From positions 1-64,000 of the forward strand of contig JBKBLG010000014.1 of assembly GCA_046296295.1 (NCBI GenBank): a stretch of DNA of 64,000 nt. Direction: 5' to 3'. Positions 35,396 to 45,700 of the stretch are shown one piece after another. Made by a program: the position numbers and the translations under genes. Each line of letters begins with the position of its first letter. Position 1 is the first letter of the stretch. Under the pieces are notes generated by a model. That model had not been told where the DNA came from. It searched no databases and saw only the letters and a list, made by a program, of their open reading frames with translations. This DNA is from UBA10646 sp046296295 (lineage in GTDB: Bacteria > Bacteroidota > Bacteroidia > Chitinophagales > Chitinophagaceae).

Positions 35396-36829
35396 ATGAA
35401 AAAGTTGATAAGCACCCTGAGTTTGATCTGGATGCTGGCACTTGTAATGGTAGCTTGTTCAAAGAAAGACAGCACCATCCCTGAGCTAAGCACTAGCCAA
35501 ATCGAAGATTATGATTTGATTCAGGTATCAAACGACATGCGTTTCGTACCAATAAAAATCAGCAATAGCGATAATAAAATTATGGATAGCATCAGCATCC
35601 GCATTGTTAGCGCTAACGGAAATGTGGTTGCTAGAAATGTAATACGTCAAATCAACAATTCTAACATTGAACAAATGTTAGTACAAGTTCCTTTTCCTCT
35701 GCCAGCTATAGCTCCTACTGGTTTATACGAGGTTATTATTGTATCTACAGATGCTAAGGGCAACTCTACTGAAAGGAAATATAAAGTAAATATTTCTAAT
35801 GTTCAAACAGAAGCTCCTTCTGTATGCTCTTTCCCTAATGCAGCTTTACCTCCAGGTAGAACAGTTTGGATTCAAGTTACTGCTCCAGCCAATACGAACG
35901 GTGAAGATATTTTCATCACTGGTAATTTCGAAGGTGCTCAAGGTGGTGCCGATTGGAGTGGCGGCGGAAACAACGCATTTAAACTTACTCGTATTGCAGG
36001 TACTAACTGCTATTACATTGCAGCTACATTTAGTTCTTCTACTGAATTCAAAATCACACGTGGTGATTGGAACAAGCGTATCCAAAACGAAAATGGTCAA
36101 GATGTTGATAACCTTCGTTGGAACGGACAACCAGTACAACAAATTACAGTACGTAACTGGAGCGACAGAGTAGTATTGGCACCACCAGCATTGCCTACAA
36201 GTATGATTCAGTCTGGTTTTGTAACTGTAACTGTTGACTTACCAACTGATTATTCAAATGCCGACAATTACTATCTTGTTAGAAGAGGTGGTAATTTGAA
36301 CGACCGTACAAACCCATTAGTGTTAGTAACTGGTACAACCCGCAAAATGGTAGGTAAAGTTCCTAAAGATCAGGCTGCTGAGTACCTTGTGGTAAAAAAT
36401 GTAAGTACTAGCATTGGTGTGAATGTATTTGGCATTCAACAAGCTGCAAAGTGGGATGGTGTGAGCAATCCTATTAATATTGCACTTGATAAATTCAGTG
36501 ATCAAGGTCCTTTCATAACTATACCTTCCAACTTGTTCTTGGTGGGGGGTGCAACACCAGGTGGATGGAATAATCCTGTTCCTGTGCCTTCACAACAATT
36601 TACAAGCCGTGGTAACAATGTATTTGATATCACAATTGCATTGTCAAGTGGTTCTGCCTATCTAATCTTACCTGTGAATGGTAGTTGGAGTGAAAAATTT
36701 GGGGGTAGTAGTAAAACAGGTGGTCCGTTGGTGTATCAGGGGCCTGATATTCCGTCGCCAGATGCAAATGGTAATTATAAGATTACAGTGAACCTGAATA
36801 CAAGTTCTTACACTGTAGTTCGCCAGTAA
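35396..36829 (+). CDS. SusE/SusF-like surface lipoprotein
   Basis: The 477-residue lipoprotein (LALVMVACSKKDS) has an N-terminal Ig-like domain, a middle beta domain with AANTNGEDIFITGNFEGAQG-like sequence near residues 160-180, and a C-terminal SusE/SusF starch-binding-type domain (GSAYLILPVNGSWSEKFGG, then NYKITVNLNTSSYTV). SusE and SusF in Bacteroides bind starch at the surface and assist SusCD. It is the last gene of the locus and is followed by a terminator. Fit to SusE or SusF by name is not certain. Confidence 0.85.
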   Translation: MKKLISTLSLIWMLALVMVACSKKDSTIPELSTSQIEDYDLIQVSNDMRFVPIKISNSDNKIMDSISIRIVSANGNVVARNVIRQINNSNIEQMLVQVPFPLPAIAPTGLYEVIIVSTDAKGNSTERKYKVNISNVQTEAPSVCSFPNAALPPGRTVWIQVTAPANTNGEDIFITGNFEGAQGGADWSGGGNNAFKLTRIAGTNCYYIAATFSSSTEFKITRGDWNKRIQNENGQDVDNLRWNGQPVQQITVRNWSDRVVLAPPALPTSMIQSGFVTVTVDLPTDYSNADNYYLVRRGGNLNDRTNPLVLVTGTTRKMVGKVPKDQAAEYLVVKNVSTSIGVNVFGIQQAAKWDGVSNPINIALDKFSDQGPFITIPSNLFLVGGATPGGWNNPVPVPSQQFTSRGNNVFDITIALSSGSAYLILPVNGSWSEKFGGSSKTGGPLVYQGPDIPSPDANGNYKITVNLNTSSYTVVRQ

Positions 36830-36855
36830 TTGTAATCTGTTGAATAAATGACAAA

Positions 36856-36882
36856 CCTCGGCTCAACAGCCGAGGGTTTTTT
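36856..36882 (+). terminator. Terminator of the first Sus operon
   Basis: CCTCGGCT (36856-36863) and AGCCGAGG (36868-36875) form a perfect 8-bp stem with a four-base loop and are followed by six T. Confidence 0.9.
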
Positions 36883-36925
36883 ATGAATTGCTTTATTAAC
36901 ACTATGTAAAACCTAAGCACTTAAT

Positions 36926-36951
36926 TAACTTTGTGTTGCATTAACACAAAG
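36926..36951 (+). promoter_or_regulatory. -7 box and palindrome before the Nudix regulator
   Basis: TAACTTTG (36926-36933) fits the -7 consensus. It overlaps a palindrome with perfect 9-base arms CTTTGTGTT (36929-36937) and AACACAAAG (36943-36951). The gene starts 24 bases later. The overlap suggests autoregulation by a dimeric protein. Confidence 0.6.
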
Positions 36952-36975
36952 CCCCATCGATCAATTATTTGACTC

Positions 36976-37725
36976 ATGAAATCGGAATCATTGGATAATA
37001 TATTTTCAGAGGTGCTTGAACGCACAGTGATAAAGAGTGCAGACGAACTTGTTAGTACTTATCCTAAAACTGCAGTTACTGTAGACTGCGTAATTTTTGG
37101 TTTTGAGAACGATGAGTTAAAAGTATTGCTTATTAGGAGTGATTTAGAGCGCTATGCAGAACAGTGGAGCTTGCTGGGTAATATTGTTCAAGAAGATGAA
37201 GACTTAGATACTGCTGCTTATCGCGTTTTGCAACAACGCACTGGCATGACAGATGTTTTCTTAGAACAGGTACGAGCCTTTAGTGATCCGCAGCGACACC
37301 CCGGCGGTAGGGTAATTACAGTAGCTTACTGTAGCCTACTGAATGTAGAACACCATCAACTGAAAATTTTAGATAATGAATTACATTGGCATCCTTTCAA
37401 TAGTATTCACGAATTAGCATTTGACCATAAAAAAATTTTGGACGAATGCTACGCATGGTTGCAAAAGCGAGTGGTAGAACATCCATTAGGATTTAATTTA
37501 CTACCAGAGAAGTTTTCCTTACGTAAATTACAAAGTTTATATGAGGCTATTTTAGGTACGCAGATGGATAGAAGAAACTTTAGAAAGAAGTTTTTTTCTA
37601 TGGATTTTTTGATTGATACGGGCGAATATGAAACTGATGTACCGCATAGGCCTGGAAGGCTATACAGCTTTAATCACGATAAATACAGCCAATCGAAGCG
37701 TAAATGGAATGGAATAGATTTTTAA
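36976..37725 (+). CDS. NrtR/AraR-like Nudix-fold transcription regulator
   Basis: The 249-residue protein has a Nudix-fold domain at about residues 30-150 and a winged-helix DNA-binding C-terminus. In the Nudix box region (GNIVQEDEDLDTAAYRVLQ) the catalytic REUxEE pattern is lost: RV replaces RE and QR replaces EE. So it should bind a ligand rather than hydrolyse one, as in NrtR and Bacteroides AraR proteins, which are known sugar or ADP-ribose sensors. It sits between two Sus loci with its own promoter and palindrome. The likely role is control of one or both loci. The ligand is unknown. Confidence 0.85.
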   Translation: MKSESLDNIFSEVLERTVIKSADELVSTYPKTAVTVDCVIFGFENDELKVLLIRSDLERYAEQWSLLGNIVQEDEDLDTAAYRVLQQRTGMTDVFLEQVRAFSDPQRHPGGRVITVAYCSLLNVEHHQLKILDNELHWHPFNSIHELAFDHKKILDECYAWLQKRVVEHPLGFNLLPEKFSLRKLQSLYEAILGTQMDRRNFRKKFFSMDFLIDTGEYETDVPHRPGRLYSFNHDKYSQSKRKWNGIDF

Positions 37726-38075
37726 GCCTTTTTTAATATCCGTTCGTCAGCTTTAGATTACCATTAATTTTATTATAAAGATTTGCAAAAAGGATAATAT
37801 TCGCCATCTTAGTGTTAATAATTCGTTAACTAACTATTGTTAATAGCTCTGACGGGCTGAACGCTATGCTGCCATCTTTCCTCCCAAAATTTGCTTACGC
37901 TATAAGTGTGCCGATAGTGCTTTGGTATCTGCGTGTAGTAGGTTTGTTTATTTACCGTAAGGGAAGTATATTGTTTTTTAATGCGTGCATTCCGAAAAAC
38001 ACTCTAATGGTGCTTCCATTGAGTGTATTTCCAATACCTTCTTATTCATTTCCCAAACAAGAAAACCAACCAAGT
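37726..38075 (+). promoter_or_regulatory. Long leader of the second SusC gene
   Basis: These 350 bases contain no supported gene. The frame of susC2 is open from 37866, adding 70 residues of hydrophobic and proline-rich sequence before the true signal peptide. A near-exact 14-mer repeat lies at 37949-37962. It may be a leader with regulatory structure. Confidence 0.45.
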
Positions 38076-41063
38076 ATGAACCTAAAAAGACGATTGCTTT
38101 CGTTTTTAGTGCCACTGCTATTGCTGGCGTTGCCAGGTTTGGCACAAACAAAAACAGTTACCGGTAAGGTAACAGACGACAAGGGCGCTGCTTTGCAAGG
38201 TGCTTCTGTAATGGTTAAGGGTACCAAATTGGGTACACAAACCGGTGCAGATGGCGCTTTTAGTATGACAGTACCTTCAAGTGCTACTACACTTGTAATT
38301 AGTAGTATTGGCTTTGCACAACAAGAAGTTGCTATTGGTAGTGGTAGCGTAAGTGTAAGCTTGCAACCCGCAGCAAATAGTTTGAACGATGTTGTAGTAA
38401 TCGGTTATGGTACTGCTAAGCGTAAAGACTTGACAGGTGCCGTAGCTAGTGTAGGTGCACGCGATTTTAACAAGGGTGTTCAAACAGCGCCCGACCAATT
38501 AATTCAAGGTAAGGTTGCTGGTGTGCAAGTTGTTAACAGCAGCGGCCAACCTGGTGTTGCTACTACTGTTCGTATTCGTGGTGTTGCTAGTATCCGCGGC
38601 GGTAACAACCCTTTATTTGTTGTTGATGGTGTTATTTTAGATGGCCGTGTGGCTCGTCCGGGTAGTAATTTTAGCAACGATATCGGTGGTAATAGCCCTA
38701 ATGCTAACCCTTTGAACTTTATTAATCCTGCTGATATTGCCAGCATGGACATTTTGAAAGATGCATCTGCGACTGCTATTTATGGTAGCCGCGGTGCTAA
38801 TGGCGTTGTAATTATTACAACGAAGCGTGGCCAAAGTGGTGCTCCTAAAGTTGACTTCAATACTTCGGTAGGTACATCATCGTTGCTTCGTTCTATTGAC
38901 GTTTTAAATGGCGATGAATACAGAAGAGCATTAACTATTTATAACTTACCTGGAGGCAACTTCGGTGGAAATATTGATGCTATGGATGCTATTATGCAAA
39001 ATGGTATTTCTAAGAACTTTGGTATGGCAGTAAGTGGTGGTAACGATGGTAACCGCTATCGTTTAAGCCTTGGCTTACAAGATATTGAAGGTATTGTACG
39101 TAAAACAGGATTCAAAAAATACACTATTAACTTCAGTGGCGGCATGAAGTTTTTAGAGAGTAAGCGTCTGGGCTTTGACTACAGTGTTATGACTGCTCAA
39201 ACCAAAGAAGATATTGCACCGATTACAGCCGACGCTGGTTTCAAAGGTAGCTTAATTGGTCAGGCTTTGCAGTGGAATCCAACACGTCCACTACGTACTG
39301 CGAATGGTGCATTAAATATTGATAAGGGTGGCGATCAAATTAACCCACTTGCTATGAGTGAGGCTTATAACGATAAAGCCACCATTACAACAGTTTTAGC
39401 AAGTATTCAGCCTTACTACAAGTTTAATGACAACTTAGAATACCGTTTCTTGTATAGTGTTAACTACGGCACTGGTATTCGTAAGAACGAAATCAAAAAC
39501 TTCATTAACATTCAGGGTATTCAAATTGATACCACGGGCTCTACTGTAAACCGTTACGGTGGTTTTGCAAGTGTTCAAAGCAGCGAGTTGATTACACAGC
39601 AGTTCACGCACACTTTGAGTTTCAATAAGCAGTTAAACAGTAATGTTGCTTTAAATGCAGTAGCTGGTTATGAATACATGAAGTTTGAAAACAGAGGTAG
39701 CGGTTTTTCCGGACAAGATTTTGCAAATACTACTTTAGCTTATTGGGATTATCTACAGTTTGGTAGCCGCGACCGTCGTAATGCTTACAGCTACAACGAT
39801 CCATCAAGTGAATTACAATCTATGTTCTTACGTGCAAGTGTTAACTTGAAAGATAAGTACATTTTAAATGCCGTATTCCGTGCCGATGGTAGCTCTAAGT
39901 TTGGTGCTAACAACAAATATGGTTACTTCCCTTCTTTAGGTGCAACATGGGTAGCTAGTAACGAAGATTTCTTAAAAGGAAACAGTGTTATCAACTCTTT
40001 GAAAGTACGTGCTAGTTATGGTTTAACAGGTAACCAAGAGTTCCCTGCTGGTGCTTCTCAAGAGCGTTGGAGTGCTGGTACACAAAGTTTCTCTCGTTTT
40101 CAATTGGAGAACAGAGATTTGAAGTGGGAAACTACAACACAATTCAACTTTGGTGTTGATTTCAGTATCTTGAATGATCGCTTAAGTGGTAGCGTAGATT
40201 ACTTTGTTCGTAATACCAAAGATTTATTGTTTGCTCGTGATGCTGCCGATCCGGTACCAGTATCAAACGCTAAGCGTTGGGAAAATTTAGATGGAACCAT
40301 CTATAACAGCGGTTTAGAATTGGCATTGAATTGGAATGTATATCGTCAAAAAGATTGGAATGTTGATATTCGTGGTAACGTTGCTTTCTTAAAGAACGAA
40401 TTACGCAACTTCGCAGCTCCAATTCCTACGGGTGCTATTTCTGGTCAGGGTTTAACAGGTGCATATGTACAACGTATGGTAAGCAACCAACCTTTGAATG
40501 CCTACTACGTACGTGAGTTCTTGGGCATTGATAGAGATGGTAACCCACAGTTTGTAAACAACGGCGAAACCTTTGTGTACAAAGGAAGTCCGAACCCAAC
40601 TATGTTGCTAGGTTTATCTGCTAGTGTTAGCTATAAGCGTTTCTCATTAGATGTTAATATGAACGGAGCTTACGGTCATTACATCTATAACAACACTGCT
40701 AATGCTATATTACCTATTAACAACTTAGGTTCTCGTAACATTGCTTCGTCTTTAATGCAGATGACAAACCGTGAGGCTTTAAGTAGCGCTATTAAAACTA
40801 GCGATCGTTACTTAGAGAAAGGCGATTATATCCGCCTTGCCAACACAACTTTGAATTATCGTGTTGGTAACATTGGAAAAACTTTCCGTAACGTAAATGT
40901 GTTTATTACTGGTCAGAACCTTTTTGTAATTACTCCTTACAGTGGTTTCGATCCTGAAGTGAATACAGATAAAAACATCGATGGTGTTCCTAGCTTTGGT
41001 ATTGAGCATACACCTTATCCAACAGCAAGAACATTCATGTTTGGTGTAAACTTTGGTCTATAA
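38076..41063 (+). CDS. SusC/RagA TonB-linked outer-membrane transporter 2
   Basis: The 995-residue protein starts MNLKRRLLSFLVPLLLLALP with cleavage near GLAQ. The carboxypeptidase-like domain (VTGKVTDDKGAALQGASVMV), the plug (NPLFVVDGV, DILKDASATAIYGSRGANGV) and the barrel follow. The frame is open upstream to 37866, but the signal peptide fixes the start at 38076. Its substrate may differ from the first system because no glycoside hydrolase is beside it. SusD2 starts 19 bases downstream. Confidence 0.95.
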   Translation: MNLKRRLLSFLVPLLLLALPGLAQTKTVTGKVTDDKGAALQGASVMVKGTKLGTQTGADGAFSMTVPSSATTLVISSIGFAQQEVAIGSGSVSVSLQPAANSLNDVVVIGYGTAKRKDLTGAVASVGARDFNKGVQTAPDQLIQGKVAGVQVVNSSGQPGVATTVRIRGVASIRGGNNPLFVVDGVILDGRVARPGSNFSNDIGGNSPNANPLNFINPADIASMDILKDASATAIYGSRGANGVVIITTKRGQSGAPKVDFNTSVGTSSLLRSIDVLNGDEYRRALTIYNLPGGNFGGNIDAMDAIMQNGISKNFGMAVSGGNDGNRYRLSLGLQDIEGIVRKTGFKKYTINFSGGMKFLESKRLGFDYSVMTAQTKEDIAPITADAGFKGSLIGQALQWNPTRPLRTANGALNIDKGGDQINPLAMSEAYNDKATITTVLASIQPYYKFNDNLEYRFLYSVNYGTGIRKNEIKNFINIQGIQIDTTGSTVNRYGGFASVQSSELITQQFTHTLSFNKQLNSNVALNAVAGYEYMKFENRGSGFSGQDFANTTLAYWDYLQFGSRDRRNAYSYNDPSSELQSMFLRASVNLKDKYILNAVFRADGSSKFGANNKYGYFPSLGATWVASNEDFLKGNSVINSLKVRASYGLTGNQEFPAGASQERWSAGTQSFSRFQLENRDLKWETTTQFNFGVDFSILNDRLSGSVDYFVRNTKDLLFARDAADPVPVSNAKRWENLDGTIYNSGLELALNWNVYRQKDWNVDIRGNVAFLKNELRNFAAPIPTGAISGQGLTGAYVQRMVSNQPLNAYYVREFLGIDRDGNPQFVNNGETFVYKGSPNPTMLLGLSASVSYKRFSLDVNMNGAYGHYIYNNTANAILPINNLGSRNIASSLMQMTNREALSSAIKTSDRYLEKGDYIRLANTTLNYRVGNIGKTFRNVNVFITGQNLFVITPYSGFDPEVNTDKNIDGVPSFGIEHTPYPTARTFMFGVNFGL

Positions 41064-41082
41064 TCAGTAAAACTCAAAACGT

Positions 41083-42606
41083 ATGAAATTAGCGAAAATA
41101 GCAGCAGTTGGACTGATTGGAGCATCAGTATTAGCAAGCTGTACGAAACTAGATGAAAAATTAAATGGTGAACTAACCGGCACCGAAGCCAATCAATTAT
41201 TTGGAGGCTCTAACCCCGATGTAAGCTCACTGTTAAAAGGCTGTTACGATGCCATGCGTGCCCCTTATCAAGATCAGGCACAATGGTGGGCAGCACAAGA
41301 ACATACTTCTGATGAAGTAATCGGGCCCACACGTGGTGGCGACTGGGATGATAACGGCGTTTGGCGTGTATTACATAACCATCGTTGGGATGCTGATCAT
41401 GCCTTCTTAGCCGATACTTACCGAAACTTAGGTAGAGTGGTATTTGCAACTACCGACTTACTCAAGTTCAACCCGCCGGCACAAGCAGCAGCCGAAGCTC
41501 GTTTTTTAAGAGCTTATGCCATGTTCTCTATGCTAGATGGTTGGAACCAAGTGCCTTATCGTGAGCCGGGTGCCGATATATCGGTTACACCTAAAGTACG
41601 TAGCGGCGTAGAAGCTGCAGATTATATTATTGCAGAATTAAATGCTATTTTACCTGCATTGCCTAATGGCCCTGCATACACCGCTAATAAAGATGCAGCT
41701 AGAGCTTTGTTAATGAAAGTGTATCTCAACAAAGGTGTATTTGCAAACAGAGCTGCACCAACTTTCGCTGCTGCCGATATGCAACAGGTAATAACCCTTG
41801 CAGATCAAATTATCAACAGCGGAACATATCAGTTAACCAACTACTTCGACAACTTTGCACCAAACAATGAAACATTAAGCCGTGAGAACATTTTCACAGC
41901 TCGTAACATTGGTGGTGTAGAAAGTGGTAACGTACGTAGCCGCTGGTTCTGCGGCTTACACTACAACCAAAACCCAAGCGGTTGGAATGGTTTCACCACC
42001 ATTGCCGATTTCTATAATAAATTCGATGCTACCGATCCTCGTCGTGGTGGTCCTTATCCTGGTCAAACCAATGTAGCTGGTATTAACGTAGGTTTCTTAG
42101 TAGGCCAACAACGCGACCAAAATGGTGTAGCACTTCGCGATAGAAAAGGCAATCCGCTGGTATTCACAACAGATGTTAAATTAATTGAAACCGGTAACGA
42201 CTTGGAAGTAAAAGGTATCCGCGTAGTGAAGTATCCTATCGATTATACTGGTGGTGATAATGCAGACAACGATTACGTATACTTACGTTATTCAGATGTG
42301 CTACTCATGAAAGCTGAAGCCTTGCTACGTACAAACCAAGCTGCTGCTGCTCTAACTATTGTTAACCAAATTCGTAGTTTCCGAGGTGTTACTCCATTAG
42401 CAACACTTACAAACGATAATTTGATTGATGAGCGTGGCCGCGAGCTCTATTGGGAAGGTTGGAGACGCCAAGATCTTATCCGTTTTGGTAAGTTCTTAGG
42501 TACCTGGAACGAAAAGCCAGCCTCTGGAACAGAACGTTTATTGTTCCCAATTCCTAACCGCTCTTTAGCAGCCAATCCTAATCTAAAGCAAAACCCCGGT
42601 TATTAA
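41083..42606 (+). CDS. SusD/RagB glycan-binding lipoprotein 2
   Basis: The 507-residue lipoprotein (GASVLASCTKLDEK) has the SusD fold and signature ERGRELYWEGWRRQDLIRFG. It is the lid of SusC2. The N-terminal part shows only moderate likeness to SusD1, as expected for a system with another glycan. A near-exact 14-mer repeat overlaps its stop codon, and a terminator follows. Confidence 0.95.
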   Translation: MKLAKIAAVGLIGASVLASCTKLDEKLNGELTGTEANQLFGGSNPDVSSLLKGCYDAMRAPYQDQAQWWAAQEHTSDEVIGPTRGGDWDDNGVWRVLHNHRWDADHAFLADTYRNLGRVVFATTDLLKFNPPAQAAAEARFLRAYAMFSMLDGWNQVPYREPGADISVTPKVRSGVEAADYIIAELNAILPALPNGPAYTANKDAARALLMKVYLNKGVFANRAAPTFAAADMQQVITLADQIINSGTYQLTNYFDNFAPNNETLSRENIFTARNIGGVESGNVRSRWFCGLHYNQNPSGWNGFTTIADFYNKFDATDPRRGGPYPGQTNVAGINVGFLVGQQRDQNGVALRDRKGNPLVFTTDVKLIETGNDLEVKGIRVVKYPIDYTGGDNADNDYVYLRYSDVLLMKAEALLRTNQAAAALTIVNQIRSFRGVTPLATLTNDNLIDERGRELYWEGWRRQDLIRFGKFLGTWNEKPASGTERLLFPIPNRSLAANPNLKQNPGY

Positions 42607-42618
42607 TTTACCGTAAGG
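42605..42618 (-). repeat. 14-mer repeat overlapping the susD2 stop codon
   Basis: AATTTACCGTAAGG begins inside the TAA stop (42604-42606), so the repeat supplies part of the stop codon. It has one mismatch to consensus. Confidence 0.75.
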
Positions 42619-42630
42619 TTGTAAGCTATA

Positions 42631-42657
42631 AAGGCCACCATAATGGTGGCCTTTTTT
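42631..42657 (+). terminator. Terminator of the second Sus operon
   Basis: AAGGCCACCA (42631-42640) and TGGTGGCCTT (42644-42653) form a perfect 10-bp stem around a three-base loop, with a run of T. Confidence 0.9.
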
Positions 42658-42779
42658 ATTATAAAATAATACGCCTTACGGCAAATAAATGAGCAAACTG
42701 CTACACCAAATAATACGTAAATTTAACCACTTAAAATATTGATTTTATTAGCCAAAAACGATTGTACAACAAACTTCGA

Positions 42780-45700
42780 ATGAAACAATTTAATTATTTT
42801 ATTTTTATATTTTTTATTGTAGCAACCATAGCTTGTAATGGCAAGCAACAACCCGATCCACTTTTCACATTAATGCAGAACACGGGCATCAACTTTGCAA
42901 ATAATATTCATAACACAAAAGATTTTAACATATTCACTTATCGTAATTTTTATAACGGCGGTGGCTGTGCTATTGGTGATATTAATAACGATGGCCTTGC
43001 CGATGTTTTTTTTACGGCGAATATGGGCGCCAATAAACTATATCTTAATAAAGGGAATTTTCAGTTCGAAGATGTTAGTGGCAAGGCTGGTATCGAAGAA
43101 GCCAATAAATGGAGTACAGGTGTGGTAATGGTTGATATTAATGCCGATGGTTGGCTCGATATTTATGTTTGTAACGCAGGGTATCAGGTAGGTATGAATA
43201 GCGATAATGCACTGTTCATTAACAATCACGATGGTACTTTCACCAACAAGGCGAAAGCGTATGGTTTAGATAATAATGGATATACTACACATGCTGCTTT
43301 TTTTGATTATGATATTGATGGTGACCTAGACTGTTTTATCCTTAATAACAGTTTTATTCCTGTGAATACTTTGAATAATAGTAACAACAGAACCTTGCGT
43401 GCTAAAGATTGGCCCGTAGCAGATTTTTTAAAAGGCGGCGGTAGTTTTCTTATGCGTAACGATGGTGGCGTTTTTACCGATGTTAGTGCAGAAGCCAATA
43501 TTTACGGCAGCTTGATTAGTTTTGGATTAGGTGTAACAGTGGGTGATGTTAATGGCGACCATTGGCCAGACATTTACGTAAGTAACGATTTCTATGAAAA
43601 AGATTATTTATATATTAATCAACGAAACGGAACTTTTCAAGAACAGTTAGAAACTTACGTACAACATACTAGTTTAAGCAGCATGGGTGCCGATATGGCC
43701 GATATTAATAACGATGGTTACCCTGATATTTTTACGACCGATATGTTGCCACCAACCGATTATCGCTTAAAAACAACCAGCAGTTTCGATAATATTGATG
43801 TACAAAATCTAAAAGAACGGCGAGGCTTTTATCATCAGTATCAACACAATACATTACAAATTAATAATCACGAAGGTAAGTTTTTAGAAACAAGCTTTTA
43901 TAGCAATGTGGCAGCTAGCGACTGGAGCTGGGGCGGTTTAATATTTGATGCTGATAATAATGGCCTGAGCGACTTATTTGTATGCAACGGCATTTACCAC
44001 GATGTTACTGATCAAGATTTTATAGATTTTTTTGCGAACGATATTATTCAACGCATGGTACTTACAGGCAAAAAAGAAGAAGTAGATCAGGTAATCAACA
44101 AAATGCCTAGTAAGCCTATACCGAATATTTTTTTTCGTAACAATGGCAACTTGCAATTTGAAGATGCTAGCGAAATTTGGGGAACACAACAACCCTCGTT
44201 CAGTAATGGTGCCGCTTATGGCGATTTAGATAACGATGGCGATTTAGATTTGATTGTTAATAATGTGAATGCACCTGCTTTCATTTATCAAAATACTGCA
44301 ATACAACGCGGTGCTCATTATATAGCAGTGCAAGTGAAAGGCACCAATCAAAATACTTTCGCTATTGGCACTACTATTAAACTATACCAAGGTAGTACCA
44401 TACAAAGTAGAGAAGTTATTCCGAGCAGAGGATTTCAAAGCTCTGTAGATTACAAGCAACTTTTTGGTATTGCTACTACAAAAGTTGATTCAATACAAAT
44501 TATTTTTCCTAATAATACATATGTAACTTTTGTACAACCTATTACAGATACTTTATTGGTTGTTCAACAACAAGGTAATGAAGCGAAGTGGTTGCCTCCA
44601 ATAAATGCAACCACAACAGCGTTCTTCACATTAAAAGATAGTAGCAGTTTTTTGCCACATAAAGAAGACGACTATATCGATTTTTATACAGAGCGTAATA
44701 TTCCTATGATGCAAAGTAGGCAAGGGCCTAAGAGTGCCGTTGCAGATTATAATAACGATGGCTTGCAAGATATTTTTATAGGTGGTGCTGTGGGTAGTGC
44801 TGCACAACTATACCTACAATTACCTTACGGTAAATGGCAACGCAGTACACAAACTTTATTCAATCAATATTTAGAATTTGAAGATACAGAGGTAGTAAGT
44901 TTCGATGCCGATGGCGATGGCGATGCCGATATCATGGTTGGTAGTGGCGGCAATCATTTACCGCAAGGTAGCATTGAAATGCGTACACGTTTGTATTTGA
45001 ATGATGGTAAGGGCTTGTTCACAAGTGGTAACGAATTACCTGCTGTATTAGGTAATACCAGCGTAATTGCTCCGTTCGATGTTGATAATGATGGCGATAC
45101 AGATGTGTTTGTTGGAAGTTTATGCATGCCACAGAATTATGGTATAGCATCTAGCAATCAATTATGGATTAACAATGGTAAAGGCGTATTTTCTGCTCAA
45201 ACAGTAGCGGCTTTCAAAAGCTTAGGTATGGTTACCGATGCTGGTTGGATGCAACTACAACCTAATGGTAAGCCAACCTTAGTAATTGTAGGAGAGTTCA
45301 GTGAACCTCAATTTTTTGAATGGAACGGTACTACCTTGGTTCGTAAGCCTACGAATTTAGATGTTTATAAAGGAATGTGGCAGGCAGTTGCTGTGGCGGA
45401 TCTTAATAATGATGGTCTACAAGATCTAGTCATAGGTAACTATGGTGAAAATTTTTATTTAAAGCCAGATAGTGCACATCCTGTGAAACTATTCATCAAC
45501 GATTTTGATGGTAATGGTATCTTAGATAAAGTGTGGAGCAGAACCATTGATAATAAAGATGTACCTGTTTTTTTAAAACGTGAATTAACAGATAATATAC
45601 CCTCGCTTAAAAAACAAAATCTTCGCCACGAGGCTTATGCTACTAAATCGGTACAAGCATTATTCAGTAATACTTCTTTGCAACAAGCGTTGGTACGAAC

